A stretch of DNA of 64,000 nucleotides. It comes from Occallatibacter riparius. Lineage in GTDB: Bacteria > Acidobacteriota > Terriglobia > Terriglobales > Acidobacteriaceae. Below the pieces are notes generated by a model, which ran no database searches, was not told the origin of the DNA, and saw only the letters and a list, made by a program, of their open reading frames with translations. Position 1 is the stretch's first letter. Every line of letters starts with the position of its first letter. Below are positions 27,495-37,293 of this stretch, piece by piece. Position numbers and translations under genes: made by a program. Location: positions 5,952,001 through 6,016,000 of the forward strand of contig NZ_CP093313.1 in assembly GCF_025264625.1 (NCBI RefSeq), given 5' to 3'.

Positions 27495-28217
27495 CTACCG
27501 AAACCTGCGGATGAATAGAGAGTGGCGATCCGATCGATATAGGCCGAGCACGTACAATCCCGGCTTGCCCGATGTGGAGTAAATCTTTTGACGAATCCGC
27601 AGAACTGCGGCACCTGAGGAGATGTCCAGAAGCCGAGCTGTGTGCGCATCTGCTGTAGTCGCATCTATTTCCTCATCTGCATGCGCAATCTGAATCCCAT
27701 AGTCGCGCTCCAGGATGGAGAACAGCGAGAGCCGGTCGAGGCGCGCTTTGGTAATGCCCGCAAACTCATCGGCAGAGAAGTAGCAGGTCTCGATGGCACA
27801 TGGCTCGTCGCCACTGAGCCTCAGGCGTTCGAGCTTGACGAGCGGACTTGTGGCAGGCAACGCGAGTCGGGCAGCGATTTCCTGTTCCGTATGAGTGATG
27901 CTGAGCGAAAGAACCTTTGAAGAGACAGCCAGGCCGCGGCCCGACATTTGCTCCGTGTAACTCATCAACTTGTTGAAATGAATCTTTGGCGGAGCAACAA
28001 AAGTCCCGGAGCCGCGGCGCCGAACGACCATGCCCTCGCGCTCCAACGCAATCAGCGCATGCCGCGCAGTCATCAGGCTCACTCCGTGAATTCGCGCCAA
28101 CTCCCGCTCCGAATCCACGAGGTCCCCCGGCTTCAGGGAGCCCTTCTCCACACGTCTCATGATCGTGCTCTGGATCTGCTTATAGGCGGGCAGCCCGTTC
28201 TTTCGGACTTGTGCCAT
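27495..28217 (-). CDS. GntR/HutC-family regulator with UTRA sensor domain
   Basis: A 240-residue repressor-type protein. Residues 10-75 are the GntR winged helix (YKQIQSTIMRRVEKGSLKPGD, and SERELARIHGVSLMTARHAL), and residues 95-235 form the UTRA ligand domain of the HutC group. NagR/DasR proteins of this group sense N-acetylglucosamine phosphates. Since the next genes encode GH18 and GH9 enzymes and the divergent gene encodes a TonB receptor, control of this glycan set by an aminosugar signal is a reasonable inference. No operator was identified with confidence in the divergent region. Confidence 0.9.
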   Translation of the reverse strand: MAQVRKNGLPAYKQIQSTIMRRVEKGSLKPGDLVDSERELARIHGVSLMTARHALIALEREGMVVRRRGSGTFVAPPKIHFNKLMSYTEQMSGRGLAVSSKVLSLSITHTEQEIAARLALPATSPLVKLERLRLSGDEPCAIETCYFSADEFAGITKARLDRLSLFSILERDYGIQIAHADEEIDATTADAHTARLLDISSGAAVLRIRQKIYSTSGKPGLYVLGLYRSDRHSLFIRRFR

Positions 28218-28600
28218 TGCGAAACGCTCCTGCGCACGTGCACATTACTACAAAGTGCTCTAGTTCTCCAACACTAATCGTAAACAGGCATCCTCAGCTT
28301 TCCTTTGGAGAGACACGCGCTAATCGGATCACTTGAGCATCGCTCAGGTCCTGGGCCATCTAAAAAGGAAGCGCGCCTTGAGCACGCGCCACTCCACACA
28401 AAACAGACCACTTATGTCCATTTTAGAGTAACAAAACAGCGGAAAAGCGAACCTTCGGCGCCGTCTAGCCGAGTCGTGAGGATACTTAATCGCTTTAGTC
28501 GGTTTTGCGATCCAGCGCGACAGTTTTTACTTGACTCTAAGACTCATTCCGCTATATAGCATCGCCTATGAACTTTTGTTGAAATTCAGGAGGCAATGTC
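28218..28600. other. Divergent control region between the GntR regulator and the Oar-like receptor
   Basis: This 383-base stretch carries no gene. It holds the receptor promoter at 28531-28558 and presumably the regulator's own promoter and operator. Three copies of TAATCG occur at about 28275, 28321 and 28487, too short to call as sites. Confidence 0.6.
28531..28558 (+). promoter_or_regulatory. Sigma-70-type promoter for the Oar-like receptor gene
   Basis: TTGACT at 28531-28536 and TATATA at 28553-28558 are separated by 16 bases. The expected start point is near 28566, giving a leader of about 35 bases with an AGGAGG ribosome binding site before the ATG at 28601. Confidence 0.6.
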
Positions 28601-31600
28601 ATGAGGAGTTTTTCTGCGGTCTCGCGTTCACTCCTTCTATTTGCGGCTCTAGCCGGAATCTGTCCTTACGGCTGGAGCCAGGAGGTAACAGCTTCCATCA
28701 CCGGCACGGTAACGGACCCGAGGGGCGCGGCAGTGCCTGGGGCGCAGGTGACGGCAACCTCTCAGGAGCGCGGACAAACGTACAACGTCCTGACGAACGA
28801 CACCGGCCTCTATCGAATTTCTCAACTGCCGGTTGGGTCCTATACCCTTAAGGTCGAAAAAAGCGGATTCTCTTCGGCCTCCTACCCCGCGTTCGTGCTG
28901 ACGTTGAACCAGGTAGCCCGTATCGATGTGGCAATGAAAGTCGGTCAGACAAGTGAGACGGTGGAAGTGAGCGCAGCCGCTCCTGTGCTTGCGACAGAGA
29001 CGACGCAGGTCGACACCATCATGAACTCCGTGACCAACGACAACCTTCCACTTGCCTCGCGCAATTACGTGCAACTGACTCTGCTTGCGCCGGGCGCAGT
29101 TTCGACCGATCCGAGCAGTTTCAATAACGGGAACAACACGGGTGGTTATGGTGGCCGCCCTCTCATCAACGGCAATCGCGAGCAGGCAAACAACTTCATG
29201 CTCGACGGTATGGACAACAATCAGGTTTCGGACAATTTGCTGGGCTATACGCCGGCGCCGGACGCGATTCAGGAGTTCAACCTGATTACAAGTAACGCCC
29301 CAGCGGAATTCGGCAATTTCGAGGGCGGGATCGTCAACGCGACGATCAAGTCGGGCACGAATTCCTTCCATGGCGATATCTGGGAGTTTTTCCGCAACGA
29401 CGTTCTTAACGCACACAATTGGGCGGATAAGCTGGTGACCCCCGCGCTTGATAAGGCTAAAGTGCGCTGGAACATGTTCGGCGGCACGGTCGGAGGGCCG
29501 ATCATCAAGAACAGGCTGTTCTTCTTCGCCGACTATCAGGGTCAGCGGTTTGATATCCCAAGCTCGCAGACGCAAAACACGGTTTTCACCGCTGCTGAAC
29601 GAGGCGGTGATTTTGGCGCGCTTTGTCAGGGTGGATTTGTGAACGGAGTCTGCCAAGGGGCAGGCCAGCTCTACAATCCGTGTGCATCTTTTACCGCGCC
29701 CTGCACTCCCTCTTCAACTCCAGCTGCGGTACGCAAACCCTTTCCGAACAACATCATTCCGGCTGTCATGATCAGCCCGGTAGCGGCCAACTTGTTCAAG
29801 TCGAACCTGTATCCTGCTCCCGTCAATACCCAGACGCAAAACAACGCTGTGAACACGGTTAATTCGGCCCAAAATGTGGATCAAGGCGATCTCAAGATCG
29901 ACTTCAGGGCGAGTCAAAAAGACAACATTTCTTATCGTTTCACCAGGGCCTATCAGAACAACCCGTCCGTCAATTCGCAGGTGCTTTTGTCCAACGGCTA
30001 TTCAACGACGCCGATTTACAACACAGTAGGCGACTGGACTCGTACGATTGGTGTCAATCTGGTGAATGACGCTCGCATCGGATGGAGCCATGTCACGCTG
30101 AATAGCGGCAATAGTTGGGCATCCAGCGTCGGCCAATTCGGCAACACGCTCGGAATTGGGAACGGCAATCCAGCAAGTCTCGACGGCTTGCTTGCACTCA
30201 ACTTCACCCATACAGCCGTCAGCAACCTGGGAGCCGCCGAGCAGACCCAGAGCTTCGATGACCACGTCTGGCAGTTTGAGGATGGCTTGAGCTGGAGCCA
30301 CGGCCGGCACAACTTCAAGTTCGGTGGCCAATTGTGGAACCAGAACATCAAGACCTTTTATGCCGGTAACAATGGTCAGCTCGGTCTCATGGACTTCGAC
30401 GGAAGATTCACCAGTCCCGCTGTCGGATCTTCTGGCGGCGACGGTGGCGCCGACTTTGTTCTGGGCCTCGATTACCAATACGGTCGCGGTGTAAGCAGCG
30501 GGAAGACCTGGCAGCAAGTCAGCAACGTAATTGGGGCTTATGTGCAGGACACGTGGCGCATCACGGACCAGTTAACCCTGAATCTCGGCCTGCGCTATGA
30601 TGCTCACACTCCCTGGACGGAGAGCAACGATCAGCAGGCGAACTACAACATCGCCACCGGCAATATCGACCTCGCCGGTAAGAACGGCGCCAGCCGTGCC
30701 CTTTACAACGGCTTCTATGGAGGCAGAGACTTCCAGCCTCGCATAGGTTTCGCGTGGACCCCGACTGCGTTGGGCGGCCACACGGTGTTCCGCGGCGCCT
30801 TCACCATTTCGTCTTATCTCGAAGGTACCGGCACGAACCTTCGCTTGACACTCAATCCGCCATTCACTCCGGCAGAGATCAACGCCGTCTATAACAACGT
30901 TGCGCTGCCTCTAACGAATTCATCGGATGGCATCGTAGGCTCGGGATCCTCGGCTTCTTGCGCCGCCCCCGCTTATGCCTGCTATGCCCAGTCGTTCCTC
31001 CGGGTTTGGGATCCCAATGTGCAGCCGGCGATCGCAGATCAATGGAACGCGACAGTCCAACATCAGTTTGCCGGCAATACAACGGTCCAGGTCGGATATG
31101 TAGGGCAGAAGGGGACGCACCTGATGGTGCCCTTCGACTTCGCGCAGAGAGTACTGTTATCGGATGGGACCACGGCGCCCAGCCCCTATTTCGCAAAGAA
31201 CCCGACCCTCTACGCCGTCCTGGGCAATCCTGCTGAGGGTGGCGAAGGTGCGACTGTTTCCGGCACGAAGTCCAATGGCAACATGACGTATAACGCGTTA
31301 CAAGCTGTGCTGCAGCAACAAGCCAGCCACGGTTTGCAATACCAGGTCTCGTACACCTTCTCCAAGTGCATGTCTGACAGCACCGGCTACTATGGCGCGT
31401 GGAACAACGCGCTGAGTGCTTCAGCCTATTGGCAGAATGTCTACGATCAACGTTCGGAATGGGCGCCCTGCTACTACGACGCGACCCACGTACTTTCATC
31501 GTATGCGGTCTACGACCTGCCGTTTGGGCGCGGAAAGATGGTGGCGAGCAACATCAACAAAGCGGTCGATCAGGTAATCGGAGGATGGGCGGTTAGCCCA

Positions 31601-32032
31601 ATCGTCTCTTTCCGTACTGGCTGGCCCTTACCGGTTTATGGAGCCCAGGATAACTCCGGTACGTTCGGTCGCGGCGCGCGAGCGAACTGCAATGGCCTGC
31701 CGTCGATTACCAAGACTTCGATTCCCGGGGTCGGGGTTCAGTGGTTCACCAACTCTGGACAATTCACCCAGCCGGCGCCTGGAACCTTCGGCAACTGCTC
31801 ACCTCAGCTCGATGGATTGCGCTCGCCCCGGTACACCGACGTGGATATGAGCGTGCACAAAAACTTCCCAATCACCGAGAGGTTCAAATTGCAGTTCCGA
31901 ACCGACTTCATCAACGCGTTCAACCATACGCAATTCAACGCACCCAACATGGGCCTTGGACCCACGATGGGACAGATCACCGGCGCTCAACCCCCAAGGA
32001 ACATACAGTTGGCGCTAAAACTCTACTACTGA
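28601..32032 (+). CDS. Oar-like TonB-dependent outer-membrane receptor
   Basis: A 1143-residue outer-membrane protein with a signal peptide (residues 1-27), a carboxypeptidase-regulatory-like domain (about 28-110; ASITGTVTDPRGAAVPGA), a plug with NGNREQANNFMLDGMDNN, and a long beta-barrel ending in the aromatic terminus LALKLYY. This is the Oar-type architecture expanded in Acidobacteria, where such receptors act as SusC-like glycan or oligomer importers. It has its own promoter and is divergent from the GntR-GH18-GH9 operon, so the imported ligand may be a product of those enzymes. The gene is followed by a strong hairpin at 32048-32080. Confidence 0.93.
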   Translation: MRSFSAVSRSLLLFAALAGICPYGWSQEVTASITGTVTDPRGAAVPGAQVTATSQERGQTYNVLTNDTGLYRISQLPVGSYTLKVEKSGFSSASYPAFVLTLNQVARIDVAMKVGQTSETVEVSAAAPVLATETTQVDTIMNSVTNDNLPLASRNYVQLTLLAPGAVSTDPSSFNNGNNTGGYGGRPLINGNREQANNFMLDGMDNNQVSDNLLGYTPAPDAIQEFNLITSNAPAEFGNFEGGIVNATIKSGTNSFHGDIWEFFRNDVLNAHNWADKLVTPALDKAKVRWNMFGGTVGGPIIKNRLFFFADYQGQRFDIPSSQTQNTVFTAAERGGDFGALCQGGFVNGVCQGAGQLYNPCASFTAPCTPSSTPAAVRKPFPNNIIPAVMISPVAANLFKSNLYPAPVNTQTQNNAVNTVNSAQNVDQGDLKIDFRASQKDNISYRFTRAYQNNPSVNSQVLLSNGYSTTPIYNTVGDWTRTIGVNLVNDARIGWSHVTLNSGNSWASSVGQFGNTLGIGNGNPASLDGLLALNFTHTAVSNLGAAEQTQSFDDHVWQFEDGLSWSHGRHNFKFGGQLWNQNIKTFYAGNNGQLGLMDFDGRFTSPAVGSSGGDGGADFVLGLDYQYGRGVSSGKTWQQVSNVIGAYVQDTWRITDQLTLNLGLRYDAHTPWTESNDQQANYNIATGNIDLAGKNGASRALYNGFYGGRDFQPRIGFAWTPTALGGHTVFRGAFTISSYLEGTGTNLRLTLNPPFTPAEINAVYNNVALPLTNSSDGIVGSGSSASCAAPAYACYAQSFLRVWDPNVQPAIADQWNATVQHQFAGNTTVQVGYVGQKGTHLMVPFDFAQRVLLSDGTTAPSPYFAKNPTLYAVLGNPAEGGEGATVSGTKSNGNMTYNALQAVLQQQASHGLQYQVSYTFSKCMSDSTGYYGAWNNALSASAYWQNVYDQRSEWAPCYYDATHVLSSYAVYDLPFGRGKMVASNINKAVDQVIGGWAVSPIVSFRTGWPLPVYGAQDNSGTFGRGARANCNGLPSITKTSIPGVGVQWFTNSGQFTQPAPGTFGNCSPQLDGLRSPRYTDVDMSVHKNFPITERFKLQFRTDFINAFNHTQFNAPNMGLGPTMGQITGAQPPRNIQLALKLYY

Positions 32033-32047
32033 AAATTGCGCACGTAT

Positions 32048-32080
32048 AATGATGCAGGCGAAGACCTCGCCTGCATCATT
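32048..32080 (+). terminator. Strong hairpin after the receptor gene
   Basis: A 14-base perfect stem: AATGATGCAGGCGA (32048-32061) pairs with TCGCCTGCATCATT (32067-32080) across a five-base loop. It begins 16 bases after the receptor stop codon. The following TGCGTTATAG is only weakly T-rich. Confidence 0.7.
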
Positions 32081-32122
32081 TGCGTTATAGCGTGGCGAAG
32101 GACGTTCGAAATTCACTCCCAC

Positions 32123-33067
32123 ATGAGTAGACACCTGGCGCAGGCAGCGGCGATTCTCACCTTGCTCAGTTGGCACGGGTCGATGCCGCTGGCTCAGCAA
32201 TCCTCGGCTCCCAGTCCGCGACCCGCTCTACCTCCCGAGAAAGCAATCAGCCTGGCGGAGCAGGGACGCTGCGCCGAAAGCATCTCTGCTCTGAAGCATG
32301 CAATGGCGGGCACCGTTCCCGCTGATGTGCGGAAACAGGCTGGCGTCCTCGGCGTTCGCTGTTCCCTCGCCATGGACGACCGTGACTCCACCAATGAGTT
32401 CATCCGGTTGTTAAGCAAGCAATTTCGCAGCGATCCGGACGTGCTCTTCGTAATCGTTCACGCCTATTCCGACCTGTCATCGAGAGCGGCGATGGATCTT
32501 GGCCGCGAAGCTCCGCAGTCCATTGCCGCGCATAAATTGAACGCTGAAGCGCTGGAGATGCAGGGTAAGTGGGAGCCTGCGCAGCATGAGTACGAACTGA
32601 TTCTCCAAAAAGACCCGAACGCTCGTGGCATCCACTTCTTGCTGGGCAGGCTCCTGCTCTCGAGGCCGGATGCCGGTGCCGATGCCGCTGAACGCGCGCG
32701 GCAAGAGTTCCTCAAAGAGATTGCGATCGATCCTGCGAATGCCGGCGCACACTACATCCTGGGAGAACTTTCGCGCAGGGACGAGAAATGCGAGGATGCA
32801 CTTCCGCAATTCTCCGAGGCGGTCAAGTACAATCCCAGTTTTGCTGAGGCCTATCTGGGCCAGGGGCTTTGCCTCGTAAGTCAGAAAAAGTATGAAGAGG
32901 CAGTTCCCCCACTGCGAACTGCGGCGCGCCTCACGCCTGGGAATCCTGAGATTCACCACGCGCTGGCCACGGCACTCCAGAGATCCGGCCATCCTGAGGA
33001 AGCTCAAAAGGAATTCGCCATCCAGAGCAGTCTCATGTCCGGGCAGGGCTCTCAAAGCCCTCAATAA
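32123..33067 (+). CDS. Secreted tetratricopeptide-repeat protein
   Basis: A 314-residue protein. The ATG at 32123 gives a signal peptide (HLAQAAAILTLLSWHGSMPLA); the frame continues upstream but only over the receptor terminator. Five or six TPR units follow, for example EDALPQFSEAVKYNPSFAEA and YEEAVPPLRTAARLTPGNPE. TPR proteins mediate protein contacts; no enzyme domain is present. It may be a periplasmic partner of the receptor or hydrolases. The terminator hairpin between them argues for partial transcriptional separation. Confidence 0.82.
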   Translation: MSRHLAQAAAILTLLSWHGSMPLAQQSSAPSPRPALPPEKAISLAEQGRCAESISALKHAMAGTVPADVRKQAGVLGVRCSLAMDDRDSTNEFIRLLSKQFRSDPDVLFVIVHAYSDLSSRAAMDLGREAPQSIAAHKLNAEALEMQGKWEPAQHEYELILQKDPNARGIHFLLGRLLLSRPDAGADAAERARQEFLKEIAIDPANAGAHYILGELSRRDEKCEDALPQFSEAVKYNPSFAEAYLGQGLCLVSQKKYEEAVPPLRTAARLTPGNPEIHHALATALQRSGHPEEAQKEFAIQSSLMSGQGSQSPQ

Positions 33068-33104
33068 GACGGAGCGAACATACTCGCGGCGGTGTGCTGC
33101 ACAT

Positions 33105-33827
33105 CTACTTCTTCACGAGTCTAAGCAATCCAAATCGTTCCGGCACGTGAAAGCTGTCGCTCATCGTGGGCTGCCACGCAATCTGATGCAGAGCCGATGC
33201 CGGCCCCTGGCTTCGATACAGGTTGACCCGGAGCATGTTGCCGGGCGCCGCCTCTCGAGCATCGATTGCTGAATAGGGTATCTTCATTGCCCCGTACCAG
33301 ACATGGGCAGCCTTATCGATGCGCGCCGCCATCTCAAACCCGGAGCTCCACTTCCAACCATCCTCGTGATGCGGCTTGTTGAGATCAATGTCTAAATCAA
33401 CCCACTCGCCCTGTGGCGAGATCTCGAATTCCTTGTAACGCCGAATGTCAGTGAAATCAGATCCGATGAAGACTTCCGCCACATCCCAGTTCCAAAGCTC
33501 GTTCGTCTCGGCCGACCGGTTTGGGTTGGGTTTCAGGTTGAGCTCTTCGTACGGAGAAACAAACAGGAAGTACAGATTCTTTGCCGTCCACCGTGTTCGA
33601 ACTTCCGTACGATACTTCGGATCAGGCTTGCCATGGGCATCCGCGTCCATATACGTCGGTAAGGAATCTCGCCAGAATGGTGACGCGGGATTCGTATCGA
33701 GACTTGGATCCGAATCAGCCCAGATGCTCTGCATGATCCGATCCTCTGTTAGTCCTTTACCGCTGGGAGTGAAGAGCATCGTCGAAAGCCAAATGAACCC
33801 GATTATGGGGATTTTCAATGCCAACAT
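33105..33827 (-). CDS. Secreted CBM9-like/DOMON-type carbohydrate-binding protein
   Basis: A 240-residue protein with an N-terminal signal region and a beta-sandwich like carbohydrate-binding module family 9: TRWTAKNLYFLFVSPYEEL, WDVAEVFIGSDFTDIRRYKE-like segments, FEISPQGEWVDLDID and a final LHQIAWQPTMSDSFHVPERFG stretch. This pattern is typical of the CBM9-like proteins of Acidobacteria and Bacteroidetes. It lies nine bases downstream of the DUF5107-TPR gene, so the two are co-transcribed. Ligand is unknown; cellulose or xylan ends bind classical CBM9. Confidence 0.82.
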   Translation of the reverse strand: MLALKIPIIGFIWLSTMLFTPSGKGLTEDRIMQSIWADSDPSLDTNPASPFWRDSLPTYMDADAHGKPDPKYRTEVRTRWTAKNLYFLFVSPYEELNLKPNPNRSAETNELWNWDVAEVFIGSDFTDIRRYKEFEISPQGEWVDLDIDLNKPHHEDGWKWSSGFEMAARIDKAAHVWYGAMKIPYSAIDAREAAPGNMLRVNLYRSQGPASALHQIAWQPTMSDSFHVPERFGLLRLVKK

Positions 33828-33836
33828 TTTGATACC

Positions 33837-36800
33837 CTAGGGAGCGCTCGACATTGCAAGCCGCGTCAGGTGATAAGCCATCAGGCGGTCAGGCGCCAGC
33901 AGCGCTTCTCGAAATTCCTTCTGAGCCTGCTGATCATTACCCGCAGCACTATCGAGCACCGCCCGGTTGTAGAGCCACCAGGAACTTCTCTCGCTATCGC
34001 CATTCGATCGTTCAAGAATGCCGTTGAGCTTCTGTCTGGCCGCGCGTTCATCGAAATCAGGGAGTTCTCTCGACGCTTTCCACGACCAGACTGCGTTTTC
34101 AAAGCCGGATTGTTGAGTACTGCGTTCAAAGCTGGCGCGGGCTTTTTGACGCTCGCCGCAGTCCTTGTAGACATTCCCAACAAGATAGCTGAATCTGGCG
34201 GAGCGCAGGAACGGCTCGAGACCGTCGCGCGTAAAGGGCAGATCTGGCTTAGGCTTCGCGACATCATCAACTTGTCGAAGCGCCTCGGTGCATCCTCCAC
34301 TTCGTGCGAGTGAGGTGGCGCGTTGTACCTCCAGTTCGAGCCATACTTCTCGCACATTGAGGCCGCCTTCTTCGCGGGGAAAGAATCGATTGTGGAACAA
34401 CGCTTCTGCCTTCTCGAACTCTCCCGCCTCGACCAGATTTAGAATCAGTTCATATACGAGATTGGAAGGAATGTTGGCATGATCGGGATATCTTTCCAGG
34501 GCCGCCACACGTTCCTGAGGAGGGCGTCTCAGGATGCTCAACGCCTGATCCATCCCCGTGTAGAGTTCGATATTTGCCGGATCCGCGTGCAGGCCTTCCT
34601 GAAACACGCTCAGCGCCTTTTCGGGATTGTCATCTTCATGAAGTAATGCGCGCCCCAAGCTGGCATGCAGAACCGGGATTTGCTGATTGAGCCTGCGGGC
34701 CTGCTCCCATTCAGAAAGAGCCTCGCTTGTCAGGTCGCGCGAAAAATACAGCGTGCCTAGCAAATAGTGCGCGGTCGCATCCTGCGAATTGAGGCGAACA
34801 GCGGTCTGCAGGGCTTCCAGATCTTCCGCGCGGCTGGGAAATACATAGTTCGTTGGAAGCTGCGCGGCAGCGTTCAAATCCGTTGAGGAAGGTCTCCCGA
34901 GCTTGTCGCGGCAATCTGCGCGGAAGTAGGCGACCATTGGATGCTTGCCGGGTGCGAGCACTCCCGGTTCAGCTTGATCAGGTACGGCCGCGGGATAATT
35001 GCGCGACAAAACATCAAGGGCCCGGGAATACATGCCGAGACGCATGTATTCGGACGCGACATTCAATACACGCTCAGCGTCATCACCAAGGTGTTGCAGA
35101 TCAGGTTTGCCGATTTGCTCTAGCAGAAAAGCGCGCTGCGGAAATCGCGTTAGCCATTCCCTGGCGAGGCTCTGAGCCTCTACGGTCTTCCCTTCAGCCG
35201 CCAGCACCGCGGACAACTCCTCAGCCGCACGCGGATCATCAGGAGCGGAGCGACTTGCCGATCGCAAATAGAATTCTGCTTGCTGCAGATTGCCATCGCG
35301 GGCTGAAAGTTCGGCCAAACGCACTCCCGCTGCTGCGCGAAATGCCGGTAGCCGCTCGGCTGATTCATAAGCTTCGCGCGCTTTTCGGTTCTGCCCCAAA
35401 CCGTCGTATGCGATCCCGAGATAGTAGGAAACCTCCGCATCAGTGGTGTCTCGAGCCGCCACGGGCTGCAGAAGGGTCCTGGCTTCCTCGTATCGCAGCA
35501 AACTGGCGCACAGGCGTCCTGCGGCTTTGCGCAATTGCACGCTCTCCGGGAATCTCGCAAGGGCATCGCGATAAGTGCGCAGGGCCGACAGGAGCTCACC
35601 GTTGAGTTCCTCTTCATTCCCTAGCTGGAGCCAGTCATCCTCCGTGCGATGCTCCCGGTCTGGCATGTTGACGGAAGGCTGGGGACCGGTTCGTATTTGT
35701 TCCGCCGGTGTCCAATCGTATCCGCCCTCAGTCTGCTGCAGAAGCAAAGCATCTTTGCTGTCGCGGAGCTCGAACGTGTATTTCTGCTGCGCCTCGGCCT
35801 TTTCGATTCGATGCGACCAGGTGTGATGCGGACTGAGGTCAGCCTTCTCTTGGTAAACCTCATGATCCCCGGCCAGAATGCGAAGCGTTGCCCCGGAGAT
35901 TTCCCGGTTTACATTCAGTCCGGCAACAAGCGCCTGTTGCTGCCTCTCCAGGTGAACCACCCCGGTTAGGTTCGCCCTCGAGATTCCACCAATATCGCGA
36001 ACCGGCATCCAGAACTCAGAGAATCGGATCGTCTGTCGCGGCTCGAGAAACGCATACGTTTCCTGATTGCGAAACAGCCCTGCCTGGACTTCCATGTACG
36101 CACTGTTGTTGTCCGAGAGAGCCGTCCGCCAGTCCAATCCATCCGGATCGGTGCCCCATGACCAGATCTTCTTTGCAGGGAGCTGCGAATAGTCGGCATA
36201 GTGAACAACGCCTGTGTGGGTGTGCGGATTCCAAATGCCCATGAAGGGCTCCCGGCTTCCATGCACGAATAGAGAGACTGGTCCACTCGTCTGATTCTTC
36301 ACAACGCTCAGGTCGGTGCCGTCCTTCTGGATCGGCCAGGGCTCGACGTCACGAAAACCGTGGCTCGCCGTGAAACGCATCGGATACTGAATCCGCGAGT
36401 CATCCCAAACCTGCACGCCCGCATTGTTCCACCAGTAGAAGCGATGCCGAACATCGCTGCGATTGTTCAGGGTGACTCTCTCTTCGAGGACCGTCGAATG
36501 AGGCTGGAGAACGAGTTCCACCGACCACTGCATTCCGTACACGCGGTCGATGTTGCCGACCTGAACGAATGCGCTACCGTCTTCCCTGCTCCCGAAAGCG
36601 AAGTCGACAGGAGAGAGACTCACCCAATTGTGGGAGACCGGGAAATTGAACTCGATGCCAAACGCTGCCCAAGCGCCCCTGTACGATATGGCGGCCTTCT
36701 TTATCGAAGGGTTCGCGTAAAACATGGGCTGGCCGCTGATCTTATCAGTGCACGTGTAAAGATGGCCTCCGAGGTCGGGCAGCACTGAGCACTTCAGGTA

Positions 36801-37043
36801 CTCATTCTCCAGAAAAACGGCACGCCAGGCATGATCGGTCCGCTGGTTGGTCAGATTCGTGCGAAGCGTATACGGATAGTTGAATCGGTCGTTCGCATAT
36901 TGATCAAACGGCGGATTGGGATCGGGAGCAGCTTCCTCGTACGTGGGCAGCGTCAGAGTGCCTTGCCACACGCGGACTTGTGCCGTTGCCTGACATAAGG
37001 AGAAGAGCACGAATGCGGAGAGTAAGCTTGAGCGCATAATCAT
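33837..37043 (-). CDS. Secreted DUF5107-TPR protein
   Basis: A roughly 1070-residue protein: signal peptide (SSLLSAFVLFSLCQATA), then a DUF5107 domain of about 350 residues (LENEYLKCSVLPDLGGHLY, GTDPDGLDWRTAL), then about 600 residues of TPR repeats to the end. DUF5107 resembles galactose-mutarotase-like beta folds, and such proteins accompany glycoside hydrolases. The frame opens at 37073; I prefer the ATG at 37043 because it starts the signal peptide directly, but no clear ribosome site settles this. Divergent from the large GH9 gene and leads the CBM9-like gene. Confidence 0.85.
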   Translation of the reverse strand: MIMRSSLLSAFVLFSLCQATAQVRVWQGTLTLPTYEEAAPDPNPPFDQYANDRFNYPYTLRTNLTNQRTDHAWRAVFLENEYLKCSVLPDLGGHLYTCTDKISGQPMFYANPSIKKAAISYRGAWAAFGIEFNFPVSHNWVSLSPVDFAFGSREDGSAFVQVGNIDRVYGMQWSVELVLQPHSTVLEERVTLNNRSDVRHRFYWWNNAGVQVWDDSRIQYPMRFTASHGFRDVEPWPIQKDGTDLSVVKNQTSGPVSLFVHGSREPFMGIWNPHTHTGVVHYADYSQLPAKKIWSWGTDPDGLDWRTALSDNNSAYMEVQAGLFRNQETYAFLEPRQTIRFSEFWMPVRDIGGISRANLTGVVHLERQQQALVAGLNVNREISGATLRILAGDHEVYQEKADLSPHHTWSHRIEKAEAQQKYTFELRDSKDALLLQQTEGGYDWTPAEQIRTGPQPSVNMPDREHRTEDDWLQLGNEEELNGELLSALRTYRDALARFPESVQLRKAAGRLCASLLRYEEARTLLQPVAARDTTDAEVSYYLGIAYDGLGQNRKAREAYESAERLPAFRAAAGVRLAELSARDGNLQQAEFYLRSASRSAPDDPRAAEELSAVLAAEGKTVEAQSLAREWLTRFPQRAFLLEQIGKPDLQHLGDDAERVLNVASEYMRLGMYSRALDVLSRNYPAAVPDQAEPGVLAPGKHPMVAYFRADCRDKLGRPSSTDLNAAAQLPTNYVFPSRAEDLEALQTAVRLNSQDATAHYLLGTLYFSRDLTSEALSEWEQARRLNQQIPVLHASLGRALLHEDDNPEKALSVFQEGLHADPANIELYTGMDQALSILRRPPQERVAALERYPDHANIPSNLVYELILNLVEAGEFEKAEALFHNRFFPREEGGLNVREVWLELEVQRATSLARSGGCTEALRQVDDVAKPKPDLPFTRDGLEPFLRSARFSYLVGNVYKDCGERQKARASFERSTQQSGFENAVWSWKASRELPDFDERAARQKLNGILERSNGDSERSSWWLYNRAVLDSAAGNDQQAQKEFREALLAPDRLMAYHLTRLAMSSAP

Positions 37044-37293
37044 GGCTGAGTCTGCTTGAAACCACCCCGCCATTATCTACGCCCAACAACAGTCGGGACA
37101 GATTTAATTGGGAGGGACGAAGAATGTTCGACCGATTCGATCCTTTCGATGCTTCTTCGCGGAGCTGCGGGCAGGCGCTGTAGGACTATGAGGCAATTTC
37201 GTCGCACGGAGTGGGCGCAACCCTTGTAGAGTTTAGGTATCTTTTTTTGGGGCGGCTGCGGCTATTTGCGGCCAATCAGAAACAGGGACGTTC

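Noticed and set aside
28218..28600. TAATCG triplet repeats as a GntR operator
   Set aside because: Six-base matches are expected by chance, they are not palindromic, and spacing is irregular.
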